The notes under the pieces: generated by a model
The model's input: only the letters and a program-made list of their open reading frames with translations
What the model was told of the DNA's origin: nothing
The model's database searches: none
Shown: positions 24,473 through 32,350 of the stretch, piece by piece
How positions within the stretch are numbered: the stretch's first letter is position 1
How the letters are laid out: each line of letters opens with the position of its first letter
Position numbers and translations under genes: made by a program
NCBI GenBank assembly: GCA_902825965.1
Contig: CADEDA010000004.1
Span: forward strand, 262,596 to 298,930
Direction: 5' to 3'
DNA: 36,335 nt
From: an uncultured Gemmatimonadota bacterium
Lineage (GTDB): Bacteria > Gemmatimonadota > Gemmatimonadetes > Gemmatimonadales > Gemmatimonadaceae

Positions 24473-26631
24473 GCCCCACCGCCGCCGTCTCACTCGTCAT
24501 CGAGGACGGCATCGCCGTCCTCACGCTGGACGTGCCCGGGGCGAGCGTGAACACGTTCTCGCCGCCGGTGATCGAGGAGTTCACGGCCCACTTCGAGCGC
24601 ATCGAACGCGACCCGGCGGTGCGGGGCGCCGTGGTGATCAGCGGCAAGCCGGGCAACTTCGTCGCCGGCGCCGACATCGACCAGTTCCTCGAGTTCAAGA
24701 CCGCCGCTGACGCGGCCAAGGCCAGTGCCTTCGGGCACGCGATGTTCCACCGCATCGAGAAGGGCCGCGTCCCCGTGGTCGCCGCGGTGGAGGGCGCCTG
24801 CCTCGGCGGCGGGCTGGAGCTGGCACTCGCCTGTGCGTTCCGCGTGGCGGCCGAGTCGCCCAAGACGCTGTTCGCCCTGCCCGAGGTGAAGCTGGGCCTC
24901 ATCCCGGGTGCGGGTGGCACGCAGCGGCTGCCCAAGCGCGTGGGGCTGCAGGCCGCGCTCGACATGATCCTCACGGGCAAGAACGTGCGGGCCAAGAAGG
25001 CACTGCAGATCGGGCTCGTGGACGAGACCGTGCATCCCAGCATCCTGCGCCGCATCGCCGTGGAGCGCGCGCGCGAACTCGCCGCGGGCACCATCGCCCG
25101 GCAGCGCGACAACCGCCGGCACGGCGCCAAGGAGATCCTGCTCGACGACAACCCCATCGGCCGCGCGGTGGTGTTCCGCACGGCGCGCGAGCAGTCGCTC
25201 AAGAAGTCGGGCGGGCACTACCCGGCCGTGATGGCGGCCATCGACGCCGTCGCCGCGGGCTACTCGGCCAGCAGCGAGGCGCACGGCTACGCCGAAGAGG
25301 CGCGGTTGTTCGGCGAGATGGCGATGACGCCGGTGTGCCGCGAACTCATGTTCCTGTTCTACGCGACGACGGCGCTCAAGAAGGACAGCGGCGTCCCGGC
25401 GGGCACCGCGCCGCTACCGGTGCCGCTGCCGGTGCCACGCATCGCGGTGCTTGGCACGGGGTTCATGGGGGCGGGCATCGCGGCCGTGAGTGCCATGCAG
25501 GAGATCCCGGTGCGGTTCAAGGACACGGCGAGCGACCGCGTGGCCAAGGGCATCGCCGCCGTGCGGGAGGTGCTCAAGGACGGCCTCACCAAGCGCCGCA
25601 TCACGCGGCAGCAGTTCGACGACCAGGTGGGACTGGTCTCGGGCACGGTGGAATACTCGGGGTTCGGGCGCGTGCCGTTGGTGATCGAGGCCGTGTTCGA
25701 GGACCTCGCCGTCAAGCACGCCGTGCTCAAGGAGGTGGAGACCAAGCTCGCCGCGACGGCGATCTTCGCGACCAACACCAGCACCATCCCGATCGGCCGC
25801 ATCGCCGCGGCGAGCAAGCGGCCGGAGCGCGTGATCGGCATGCACTTCTTCTCGCCGGTGCACAAGATGCCGCTGTTGGAGGTCATCGTGACGCCGCAGA
25901 CGGCGCCCGAGGTGACCGCGACCGTGGTGGAGTACGGGCGCCGGATCGGCAAGACGGTGATCATCGTCAACGACGCGCCGGGGTTCTACGTCAACCGCAT
26001 ACTGGCCCCGTACATCAACGAGGCCGGCAAGCTGCTGGATGAAGGCATCGCGGTGGATGCCATCGACCGCGCCATGACGGCCTTCGGCTTCCCGGTGGGT
26101 CCCATCCAGCTCATCGACGAGGTCGGGCTCGACGTCGCCGGCAAGTCGGGCGCGGTGATGGCCGAGGCGTTCGGCGGGCGCATGCAGCCGAGCGAGGCGC
26201 TGCAGAAGGTGCTGGGCGCCGGACGCCTGGGCCGGAAGGGCAAGCAGGGGTTCTACGCGTACGACGAGAAAGGCAAGCGCGACGGGGTGGATGAGAGTGT
26301 GTACGCGCTGTTCAGCGGCGGCACGCGCCGCCGCGAGATGCCCAAGGAGGAGATCCAGCGCCGGCTCTCGCTCGCGATGCTCAATGAGGCGGTGCATTGC
26401 CTCGACGAAGGCATCATCGGCTCGGCGCGTGACGGTGATATCGGGGCGGTGTTCGGCATCGGCTTCCCGCCGTTCCGTGGCGGGCCGTTCCGGCACATCG
26501 ATACGGTGGGTGCCGCGGAGATCGTGCGGCAACTGGACGCACTGGACGCCGTGCATGTGGGACGCTTCACGGCGGCGGCGGGGCTGCGGCGCGCGGTGCG
26601 CTTCTATCCGGCGAGCGGGAAGCCGGTCTGA
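24469..26631 (+). CDS. fadJ: FadJ-like enoyl-CoA hydratase / 3-hydroxyacyl-CoA dehydrogenase
   Basis: A 720-residue bifunctional alpha subunit. The N-terminal crotonase domain (about 1-190) has GNFVAGADIDQF for the oxyanion hole and the catalytic pair Glu117 (GGGLELAL) and Glu139 (LPEVKLGLIPGAGGTQRLP). The NAD-binding domain starts near residue 325 (IAVLGTGFMGAGIA), with GMHFFSPVHKMPLLEVI holding the catalytic His and VNDAPGFYVNRILAPYINEA following. The C-terminal 3HCDH domains end normally. It carries out hydration and oxidation in beta-oxidation. The ATG at 24469 overlaps the fadI stop; longer in-frame readings lie inside fadI. Confidence 0.95.
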   Translation: MSPTAAVSLVIEDGIAVLTLDVPGASVNTFSPPVIEEFTAHFERIERDPAVRGAVVISGKPGNFVAGADIDQFLEFKTAADAAKASAFGHAMFHRIEKGRVPVVAAVEGACLGGGLELALACAFRVAAESPKTLFALPEVKLGLIPGAGGTQRLPKRVGLQAALDMILTGKNVRAKKALQIGLVDETVHPSILRRIAVERARELAAGTIARQRDNRRHGAKEILLDDNPIGRAVVFRTAREQSLKKSGGHYPAVMAAIDAVAAGYSASSEAHGYAEEARLFGEMAMTPVCRELMFLFYATTALKKDSGVPAGTAPLPVPLPVPRIAVLGTGFMGAGIAAVSAMQEIPVRFKDTASDRVAKGIAAVREVLKDGLTKRRITRQQFDDQVGLVSGTVEYSGFGRVPLVIEAVFEDLAVKHAVLKEVETKLAATAIFATNTSTIPIGRIAAASKRPERVIGMHFFSPVHKMPLLEVIVTPQTAPEVTATVVEYGRRIGKTVIIVNDAPGFYVNRILAPYINEAGKLLDEGIAVDAIDRAMTAFGFPVGPIQLIDEVGLDVAGKSGAVMAEAFGGRMQPSEALQKVLGAGRLGRKGKQGFYAYDEKGKRDGVDESVYALFSGGTRRREMPKEEIQRRLSLAMLNEAVHCLDEGIIGSARDGDIGAVFGIGFPPFRGGPFRHIDTVGAAEIVRQLDALDAVHVGRFTAAAGLRRAVRFYPASGKPV

Positions 26632-26701
26632 CGTGGAGATGGGATAGCGGATCGGGGCGAGGGGATAGGAGAGCGGAACCACCACCAGTGAGGAACGACC
26701 G

Positions 26702-28369
26702 ATGCGGCGTGGGGCTTGGGTGCGGGTGAGCGCGATGATCGCGATGCTGCTGGCGCTGGTGATGTCCGCGTCGCCGAGCGCGGCCGTGGCGCAACAGACG
26801 CGGGCGGAACGCTCCGGCTACAAGGAGACGTCGAGCTACGCCGATGTCATCGCCTTCCTCGACTCGCTCGAGCGGCGCGCGCCGGGCACTTGGGTGCGCG
26901 GCAGCATCGGGAAGACCTCGCAGGGTCGCGAGCTGCCGTACATCGTCGTCTCGCGCCCGCTCGTGCGCACACCGGCCGAGGCCAAGCGCTCGGGCAAGCC
27001 CATCGTGTACCTGCAGGGCAACATCCACGGCGGCGAGGTGGAGGGGAAGGAGTCCGTGCAGGCGCTGCTGCGCGACCTCATCCTCGACCCCAAGCGCAAC
27101 GCGCTCGACTCCATCGTGCTCATCGCGGTGCCGATCTACAATGCGGACGGCAACGAGGTCTGGGGCCCCCAGGAGCGGCAGCGCAGCGAGCAGGACGGTC
27201 CGGAGCAGGTGGGCCAGCGGCCCAACGGCCAGCAGCTCGACCTCAACCGCGACTACATCAAGAACGAGGCGCCGGAGTCGATCGCGTCGCTGCAGATGTT
27301 CACCGCCTGGGATCCGGACGTGTTCGTGGACCTGCACACCACGGACGGCTCCTACCATGGCTACGCGCTCACCTACTCGCCGTCGCTGCATCCGGCGGCG
27401 ATGACGTCGGCGCTCGCGCCTGCGGGGCCGTGGACGCGCGACACGCTGCTGCCCGAGCTGCGCGAGCGCGTCCGCCGCAAGCGGGACTTCGAGACCTTCG
27501 ACTACGGCAACTTCACCGGCGGCGCCAACGGCACCCGCGAGGACCCGGCGTCGTTGCAGAAGGGCGGCTGGGCGACGTATGAGCACAAGCCGCGCTTCGG
27601 CACCAACTACTATGGATTGCGTGGCCGCATCAGCATCCTGAGCGAGGCCTACTCGCACGACCCCTTCGAGCGGCGTGTGCGCGCCACCTCGGCCTTCGTC
27701 GGCGAGTTGCTCACGTACGTCGGCGAGAAGGGCCGCACCGTGCTCGCACGCACCCGCGCCGGCAGCGAGGGCCTGCGCCGCGCGAACCCCACGCCCGTGC
27801 CGATCCGGGCGCGCATGACCACCACGCCGTTCACCGCACCCGTGCTCGTGGAGCCGCTGCAGGCGATGGGCGACACACTGCGGCACGAGGCCGGGGTGCG
27901 GCGCGGCTACAAGCGCACGCGCACGTTCACGGCGGTCGACATGCCGGTGTACGACCGTTTTGAGGCCACCCTGACGCAGACGCTGCCCACGGCCTGGGCA
28001 CTCGACGCCTCGATGACCCCCATCATCGACCGTCTGCGCCGCCACGGCATCGAGGCCACGCAGCTCACGCGCGCCTGGACGGGCGACGCCGAGCAGTTCA
28101 CCGTCGATTCGCTGCTCAAGAGCCCGCGGCCCTTCCAGGGGCACGCCGAGGTGCGACTCGAGGGACGCTGGAACCGCGCGTCGGTCACGCTGCCGGCCGG
28201 CACCTGGGTCGTCCCGGCGCGACAGGCGACGGCACTCGTCGCGCTCATGATGCTCGAGCCGCAGAGCGACGACGGCCTCACCACATGGAACGCGTTCGAT
28301 GACGCCCTCAGCGTGGGCGGCGCCCATCCGGTGCGGCGCCTCCTCGCCCCACTGCCCGCGCGCCCGTGA
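26702..28369 (+). CDS. M14-family zinc carboxypeptidase-like protein, exported
   Basis: A 555-residue exported metallopeptidase. GAGG eight bases before the ATG supports the start, which gives a signal peptide (MIAMLLALVMSASPSAAVAQ). Zinc ligands are His and Glu of NIHGGEVEGKES, with the third His in VDLHTTDGSYHG. QLDLNRDYIK is the family's substrate-binding segment. The C-terminal 200 residues are a beta-rich domain without recognised motifs. It would trim C-terminal residues of peptides outside the cytoplasm. It is the second exported metallopeptidase of the window, after the M28 enzyme. It starts 70 bases after fadJ and may be independent of it. Confidence 0.88.
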   Translation: MRRGAWVRVSAMIAMLLALVMSASPSAAVAQQTRAERSGYKETSSYADVIAFLDSLERRAPGTWVRGSIGKTSQGRELPYIVVSRPLVRTPAEAKRSGKPIVYLQGNIHGGEVEGKESVQALLRDLILDPKRNALDSIVLIAVPIYNADGNEVWGPQERQRSEQDGPEQVGQRPNGQQLDLNRDYIKNEAPESIASLQMFTAWDPDVFVDLHTTDGSYHGYALTYSPSLHPAAMTSALAPAGPWTRDTLLPELRERVRRKRDFETFDYGNFTGGANGTREDPASLQKGGWATYEHKPRFGTNYYGLRGRISILSEAYSHDPFERRVRATSAFVGELLTYVGEKGRTVLARTRAGSEGLRRANPTPVPIRARMTTTPFTAPVLVEPLQAMGDTLRHEAGVRRGYKRTRTFTAVDMPVYDRFEATLTQTLPTAWALDASMTPIIDRLRRHGIEATQLTRAWTGDAEQFTVDSLLKSPRPFQGHAEVRLEGRWNRASVTLPAGTWVVPARQATALVALMMLEPQSDDGLTTWNAFDDALSVGGAHPVRRLLAPLPARP

Positions 28370-28386
28370 GCGGGCGCCCGTGAGCG
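28360..28386 (+). repeat. 13-bp tandem repeat duplicating the peptidase stop region
   Basis: GCGCCCGTGAGCG occurs at 28360-28372 and again at 28374-28386. The first copy contains the TGA stop of the M14 gene. A short slippage duplication in the gap before the next gene; no function implied. Confidence 0.7.
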
Positions 28387-28396
28387 AGCACAGGTC

Positions 28397-28741
28397 GTGA
28401 GTCGGTTCCTGCCGGCGGACCATTCCAAAGGCGACGAACGCACCATCGGCGGGTACGCGGCGGTGCATGCGCGACCCGCCGCGTTCGAGGGGACCGACGG
28501 CTTCTCGTACAGCGTGGAGCTCCTCACCGACCGCGTGGATGACCCCCGCGGTGCGTTCGGCGCGTTCCTGATGTTCCTCCGCTGGAAGCGCATGGGTGAG
28601 CAGGGCGTGCAGGGCCACCTCGAGAGCGACTTCCTGGCGTTCGCGGCGACGGCGGCGGAGGCCAAGCGTGCCCTCGGGGCCATGCGCGTCGAGGCGGTGC
28701 AGGCGCAGCTCGACGCCCTCATCGCGGCGCGCGACGCGTGA
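28397..28741 (+). CDS. Small conserved-looking protein of unknown function
   Basis: A 114-residue soluble protein I do not recognise. It starts with GTG at 28397 and lies between the M14 peptidase and rsgA; its stop overlaps the rsgA GTG start (GTGA), so it is translationally coupled to rsgA. Visible features are GGYAAVHARPAAFEG, SVELLTDRVDD and a helical C-terminus (FLAFAATAAEAKRALGAMRVEAVQAQLDALIAARD). The region has the strong GC bias at third positions expected of a real gene here. No signal peptide or membrane segment. Confidence 0.7.
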   Translation: MSRFLPADHSKGDERTIGGYAAVHARPAAFEGTDGFSYSVELLTDRVDDPRGAFGAFLMFLRWKRMGEQGVQGHLESDFLAFAATAAEAKRALGAMRVEAVQAQLDALIAARDA

Positions 28742-29673
28742 CGGCAGGTCAGGGCATCATCGTCGAGGGCACCGGTGGCGTGTGGCGCGTGCGCACGCGG
28801 GACGGCGCCGAGCACGACGCAGCGCTCGCCGGCCGGCTCAAGCAGGAGGACCGCGGCAACCGCAAGCTCGCGGTCGGTGATCACGTCACCATCGAGCCCG
28901 ACGAACGCGGCAGTGGCTGGCGCATCACGGCCATCGGCGAACGCCACGGCATCCTCTCGCGCCGCGAGCCCGGCGGCCGGCACGGCGAGCGCATCCTCGC
29001 CGCCAACGTGGACTCGGTGCTGGTGGTGTTCTCGGTGGCGCAGCCCGAGCCGCACGTGCGCATGATCGACCGGTTCCTCGTGATCGCCGAGGCCAACGAC
29101 CTGCGCGCCCACGTGGTGTTCAACAAGGTGGACCTCGCCGCCAGCGCCGCCGCCGTGGATGCCCTCGCGGAACCCTACGAAGCGGCGGGGTACCCGGTGC
29201 ACCGCACCAGCGCCAAGCGCGGCGACGGACTCGAGGAGATGCGACGCGAGCTCCACGGTCGCGTCACGGCGGTCACCGGGCCGTCGGGCGTGGGCAAGAG
29301 CTCGTTGCTCAACGCGCTGCACCCCGAGCTCGGCCTGCGGACGCAGGAGATCTCGCCATCCGTGGGCAAGGGGCGGCACACCACCGTGGGCGCCAAGTTG
29401 ATCCCGCTGCCCGGCGATCCCGACGGCTTCCTGGTGGACACGCCGGGGCTGCGTGAGGTGGGGATGTGGGGCCTGCCGTCGGGCTCGCTCGACCAGTGCT
29501 TCCCCGAGTTCAAGCCCTTCCTCGGGGAGTGCCGGTTCCAGGATTGCCAGCATCATCAGGAACCCGGCTGCGCCGTGCGGGAGGCGCTGGCGCGGGGGGC
29601 GGTCAAACCCTCGCGCTACGAGAGCTATCTGAAGCTGCGTGCGGAGCTGATGGCCTCCGAGAACGTGTGGTGA
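28738..29673 (+). CDS. rsgA: Ribosome small-subunit GTPase RsgA
   Basis: A 311-residue circularly permuted GTPase that acts in late 30S subunit maturation. The N-terminal OB-fold is followed by G4 NKVD (Asn129-Asp132), then G1 GPSGVGKSS (181-189), and G3 DTPG (234-237), the permuted order typical of RsgA. The C-terminal zinc site is complete: Cys265, Cys270, His272 and Cys278 in CRFQDCQHHQEPGC. The GTG start overlaps the upstream stop. It is in one transcription unit with the small unknown protein and probably with the TPR gene. Confidence 0.95.
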   Translation: MTAGQGIIVEGTGGVWRVRTRDGAEHDAALAGRLKQEDRGNRKLAVGDHVTIEPDERGSGWRITAIGERHGILSRREPGGRHGERILAANVDSVLVVFSVAQPEPHVRMIDRFLVIAEANDLRAHVVFNKVDLAASAAAVDALAEPYEAAGYPVHRTSAKRGDGLEEMRRELHGRVTAVTGPSGVGKSSLLNALHPELGLRTQEISPSVGKGRHTTVGAKLIPLPGDPDGFLVDTPGLREVGMWGLPSGSLDQCFPEFKPFLGECRFQDCQHHQEPGCAVREALARGAVKPSRYESYLKLRAELMASENVW

Positions 29674-29702
29674 ACCGGAACGGGAACCGAGGGGTGGATC
29701 GG

Positions 29703-30605
29703 ATGCGGTGGCTGCGGTCGGTGTCGTCGATGCTGTTCGCCGGTGCGCTGGGCAGTGGGTTCGTCGCCGGGGCCCTCCCCGCGCAGAAGGGACGCCCCTT
29801 CCTCGAGGAGGGGATCCGCCTGATGCGCGAGGGCAAACCCGACAAGGCGGAGGCGCAGTTCGAGAAGGCGGTCGCCGCCGAGCCGAACGTCGGCGAGTAC
29901 CATCTCTGGCTCGGCAACGCCGTGGGCCAGCAGGCCGGCTCCGCGAGCAAGCTCAAGCAGCCGTTCATGGCGCGGCGCATCAAGGCCGAGTTCGAGCGCG
30001 CCATCGCACTCGACCCCGAGCTGCTCGACGCGCGTGATGGGCTCATCCAGTTCTACCTGCAGGCACCGGGCTTCATGGGCGGCAGCCCGGTGAAGGCCCG
30101 CGAGCAGCAGCGCGAGATCGCCACGCGCAACGCGCTGCGGGGGCATCTCGCCGCCGCGACCATCGCCTGGCACGGGCGGGACACCGTCGCCACCGAGCGT
30201 GCGCTGCAGGCCGCCGTGACCGCGGCACCCGACAGCATCAACGCGACCGTCGGCCTTGCGCAGCGCCAGGCGGCGTGGGGGCGCACGGCGGCCGCGTTCG
30301 CCACGTTGGAGGCGTTCCGTGCGCGTCATCCCGACGACATCGCGGGCCGGTTCCAGATCGGACGGCTCGCGGCGGCCAGCGGCACCGAACTCGCGCGCGG
30401 CGAGCAGATCCTGCGCGCACTGCTCGCCGAACCGGATTGGGTGGTGGAGCGCAGCCGTCCCACCAAGGCGGCCGTGCACTATCGGCTCGGGATGATCCTC
30501 GAGAAGACGGGCCGGAAGCCCGAGGCGAAGGCCGCGTACCAGACGGCCGTGTCGCTCGACCCGCAGTTCAAGTTGGCCAAGGACGCGCTCGGCGCCCTGA
30601 AGTAG
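29703..30605 (+). CDS. Exported tetratricopeptide-repeat protein
   Basis: A 300-residue exported TPR protein. The ATG at 29703 gives a signal peptide (MLFAGALGSGFVAGALPAQ) and has a GAGGGG-like box upstream; a GTG overlapping the rsgA stop (29670) is possible but would add a polar 11-residue lead. TPR motifs are clear at the start (FLEEGIRLMREGKPDKAEAQFEKAVAAEP) and end (VHYRLGMILEKTGRKPEAKAAYQTAVSLDPQ), with weaker helices between. It probably acts as a periplasmic scaffold; the partner is unknown. Confidence 0.8.
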   Translation: MRWLRSVSSMLFAGALGSGFVAGALPAQKGRPFLEEGIRLMREGKPDKAEAQFEKAVAAEPNVGEYHLWLGNAVGQQAGSASKLKQPFMARRIKAEFERAIALDPELLDARDGLIQFYLQAPGFMGGSPVKAREQQREIATRNALRGHLAAATIAWHGRDTVATERALQAAVTAAPDSINATVGLAQRQAAWGRTAAAFATLEAFRARHPDDIAGRFQIGRLAAASGTELARGEQILRALLAEPDWVVERSRPTKAAVHYRLGMILEKTGRKPEAKAAYQTAVSLDPQFKLAKDALGALK

Positions 30606-30647
30606 CGGCGCGCCGCCCTGCCTGCCCGAGCCCGGGCGGCGCGCGGC

Positions 30648-31283
30648 CTACGGGCTCAGGCGCTCCACGCGCCAGCCGCCCGATTGTGGCACGAAGCGCA
30701 GACGGTCGTGCAGGCGGCTCGGCCGCCCCTGCCAGAACTCGTACGACTCCGGCACCACGCGGTAACCGCCCCAGTGCGGTGGCAGCGGCACGTCCTCGCC
30801 GGGGTATTGCGCGTCGAGCTCCTCGTGCCTGCGCTCCAGTCCCGCGCGTGAGGCGATCACCGAGGACTGCGCCGAGGCCCAGGCGCCGAGCCGGCTGCCG
30901 CGCGGGCGCTGCCGGAAGTACGCCGCCGACTCCTCGCTGCTCACGCGCTCTACGCGCCCCGTGATCCGCACCTGCCGCTCGAGCGGGCCCCACCAGAAGC
31001 AGAGCGCGGCGCGTGCGTTGGCGCCGAGGTCCTCGCCCTTCTTGCTGCGGTAGTCGGTGAAGAACACGAAGCCGCGTGCATCGGCTTCCTTGAGGAGCAC
31101 CATCCGGCAGGCCGGGGCACCATCGGCGTCGGCCGTCGCCAGTGCCATCGCATTGGGTTCATGCACCTCGGCGTCGCGCGCCTGCGCGAACCAGTGGTGG
31201 AACTGGGCCAGTGGGTCGGCGGCGACGTCGGACTCGTCGAGGGTGGCGCGCCGGTACTCCTCGCGCAGATGGGCGATGCTCAT
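30648..31283 (-). CDS. pdxH: Pyridoxine/pyridoxamine 5'-phosphate oxidase
   Basis: A 211-residue FMN enzyme that makes pyridoxal 5'-phosphate from PNP or PMP. The family order is complete: [107 protein letters not shown] and the C-terminal [27 protein letters not shown] with the substrate-binding RLHDR. The ATG at 31283 gives the usual length; the longer in-frame start would extend into the sigma-factor promoter region. It is divergent from the ECF sigma gene (84 bases between starts). Confidence 0.96.
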   Translation of the reverse strand: MSIAHLREEYRRATLDESDVAADPLAQFHHWFAQARDAEVHEPNAMALATADADGAPACRMVLLKEADARGFVFFTDYRSKKGEDLGANARAALCFWWGPLERQVRITGRVERVSSEESAAYFRQRPRGSRLGAWASAQSSVIASRAGLERRHEELDAQYPGEDVPLPPHWGGYRVVPESYEFWQGRPSRLHDRLRFVPQSGGWRVERLSP

Positions 31284-31324
31284 GCCGAAAACTCCCGCCG
31301 TCGTGGGTGGCGGGGCAAGTCCTC

Positions 31325-31330
31325 GGAACC
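31325..31330 (+). promoter_or_regulatory. GGAACC box, possible ECF -35 element
   Basis: GGAACC lies 37 bases before the sigma-factor start. ECF sigma factors of the SigR/RpoE type use GGAAY-like -35 boxes and often control their own gene. The matching -10 is not clear (ATTGG near 31347), so the call is tentative. A palindrome-like GGAATGTTCC (31353-31362) lies just downstream. Confidence 0.3.
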
Positions 31331-31366
31331 TTTGCTTTCGGCAGGGATTGGTGGAATGTTCCCCAG

Positions 31367-31966
31367 ATGAACGAACCCGCCCCGGTCGCACCGGCACCCC
31401 TCACGCATGATGCCTTCAGCGCGCTCGCGCTCACGGCGCTCGACGACGTCTATCGGTTCGCGCGGTCCCTCACGCGCGACGCGAGCGACGCCGAGGATGT
31501 CGTGCAGGAGACGTACCTGCGAGCCTTCCGGTCGTGGACGACGTTCCAGCCCGGCACCGACGTACGGCGCTGGCTCTTCACCATCGCGCGCAACGCGTTC
31601 CTGCGCTCCCGTGAGCGCGGGCAGCGCGAGGTCATCCTCGACGACGAGGGTGCCGCCGCTGCCGACGCCGAGCAGGCGCAGGAGGCCTGGGTGCGCGGCG
31701 GATTGGACCCCATCCTCGACCGCACCGACCTCGGCCCGGCGATCGTCGCGGCGCTGGCCGAGCTGCCCGAGGTGTATCGCAGTGCCGTGGTGCTCGTGGA
31801 CCTCGAGGACCAGCCGTATGAGGCCGCCGCCGAGGTCCTCGGCATCCCCGTGGGCACGGTGCGGTCGCGGCTGTTCCGTGGGCGCAAGCTCCTCCAGCAA
31901 CGCCTGGCGCAACACGCGCGTGACGCCGGCATCATCCCGGACCGCGCGGCAGGGAGTCCCGTATGA
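31367..31966 (+). CDS. ECF sigma factor (SigR/RpoE-like)
   Basis: A 199-residue extracytoplasmic-function sigma factor. Region 2 shows [31 protein letters not shown] and the [20 protein letters not shown] segment; region 4 shows [19 protein letters not shown] and the helix-turn-helix [26 protein letters not shown]. The linker between them is about 45 residues and acidic. Its stop overlaps the ATG of the anti-sigma gene (ATGA), the usual coupled arrangement. The partner's redox-type zinc site suggests that this sigma factor drives a thiol or oxidative-stress regulon, probably including itself. Confidence 0.95.
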   Translation: MNEPAPVAPAPLTHDAFSALALTALDDVYRFARSLTRDASDAEDVVQETYLRAFRSWTTFQPGTDVRRWLFTIARNAFLRSRERGQREVILDDEGAAAADAEQAQEAWVRGGLDPILDRTDLGPAIVAALAELPEVYRSAVVLVDLEDQPYEAAAEVLGIPVGTVRSRLFRGRKLLQQRLAQHARDAGIIPDRAAGSPV

Positions 31967-32229
31967 GCACCATGCCTGAGCCGCATCGCGCACTCGATTG
32001 CGACGGCGCGTTCGCGCGCCTGTTCGACTTCCTCGACAAGGAACTCGACGCGGCCACCGAGTCCGCGCTGCTCGCCCACGTGCAGCATTGTCGGTCGTGC
32101 TTCGACCAGGCCGAGTTCGAGCGCCGGTTCAAGGCGGCGGTCGCCGAGTCGCGCTCGGCGCAGCGGTGCCCGGACGCGCTGCGGCAGCGGGTGATCGCGT
32201 TGCTGGGGCCGCAGCGGGAGGCGACGTAG
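31963..32229 (+). CDS. Zinc-binding anti-sigma factor (RsrA-like)
   Basis: An 88-residue cytoplasmic anti-sigma factor without a membrane span. The candidate zinc ligands are Cys13, His39, Cys43 and Cys46 (HVQHCRSC). Their spacing (26, 4, 3) is the same as in Streptomyces RsrA (Cys11, His37, Cys41, Cys44), where oxidation forms a disulfide, expels zinc and frees SigR. Between them runs FARLFDFLDKELDAATESALLAH, a typical ASD helix. A further Cys69 in QRCPDALRQRV matches the C-terminal segment of the mycothiol-type family. Translation is coupled to the sigma gene. Confidence 0.9.
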   Translation: MSTMPEPHRALDCDGAFARLFDFLDKELDAATESALLAHVQHCRSCFDQAEFERRFKAAVAESRSAQRCPDALRQRVIALLGPQREAT

Positions 32230-32350
32230 GGGCGCGGCGGCACTGCGCGGATGTCGATTCACCCGTGCACACCGCTCGACGAGGACACCTTGCGAGCGGG
32301 CGATTCGGATCATTGCCGGAATGACGCGCCGGAATCGGCCATCGAGGCAT

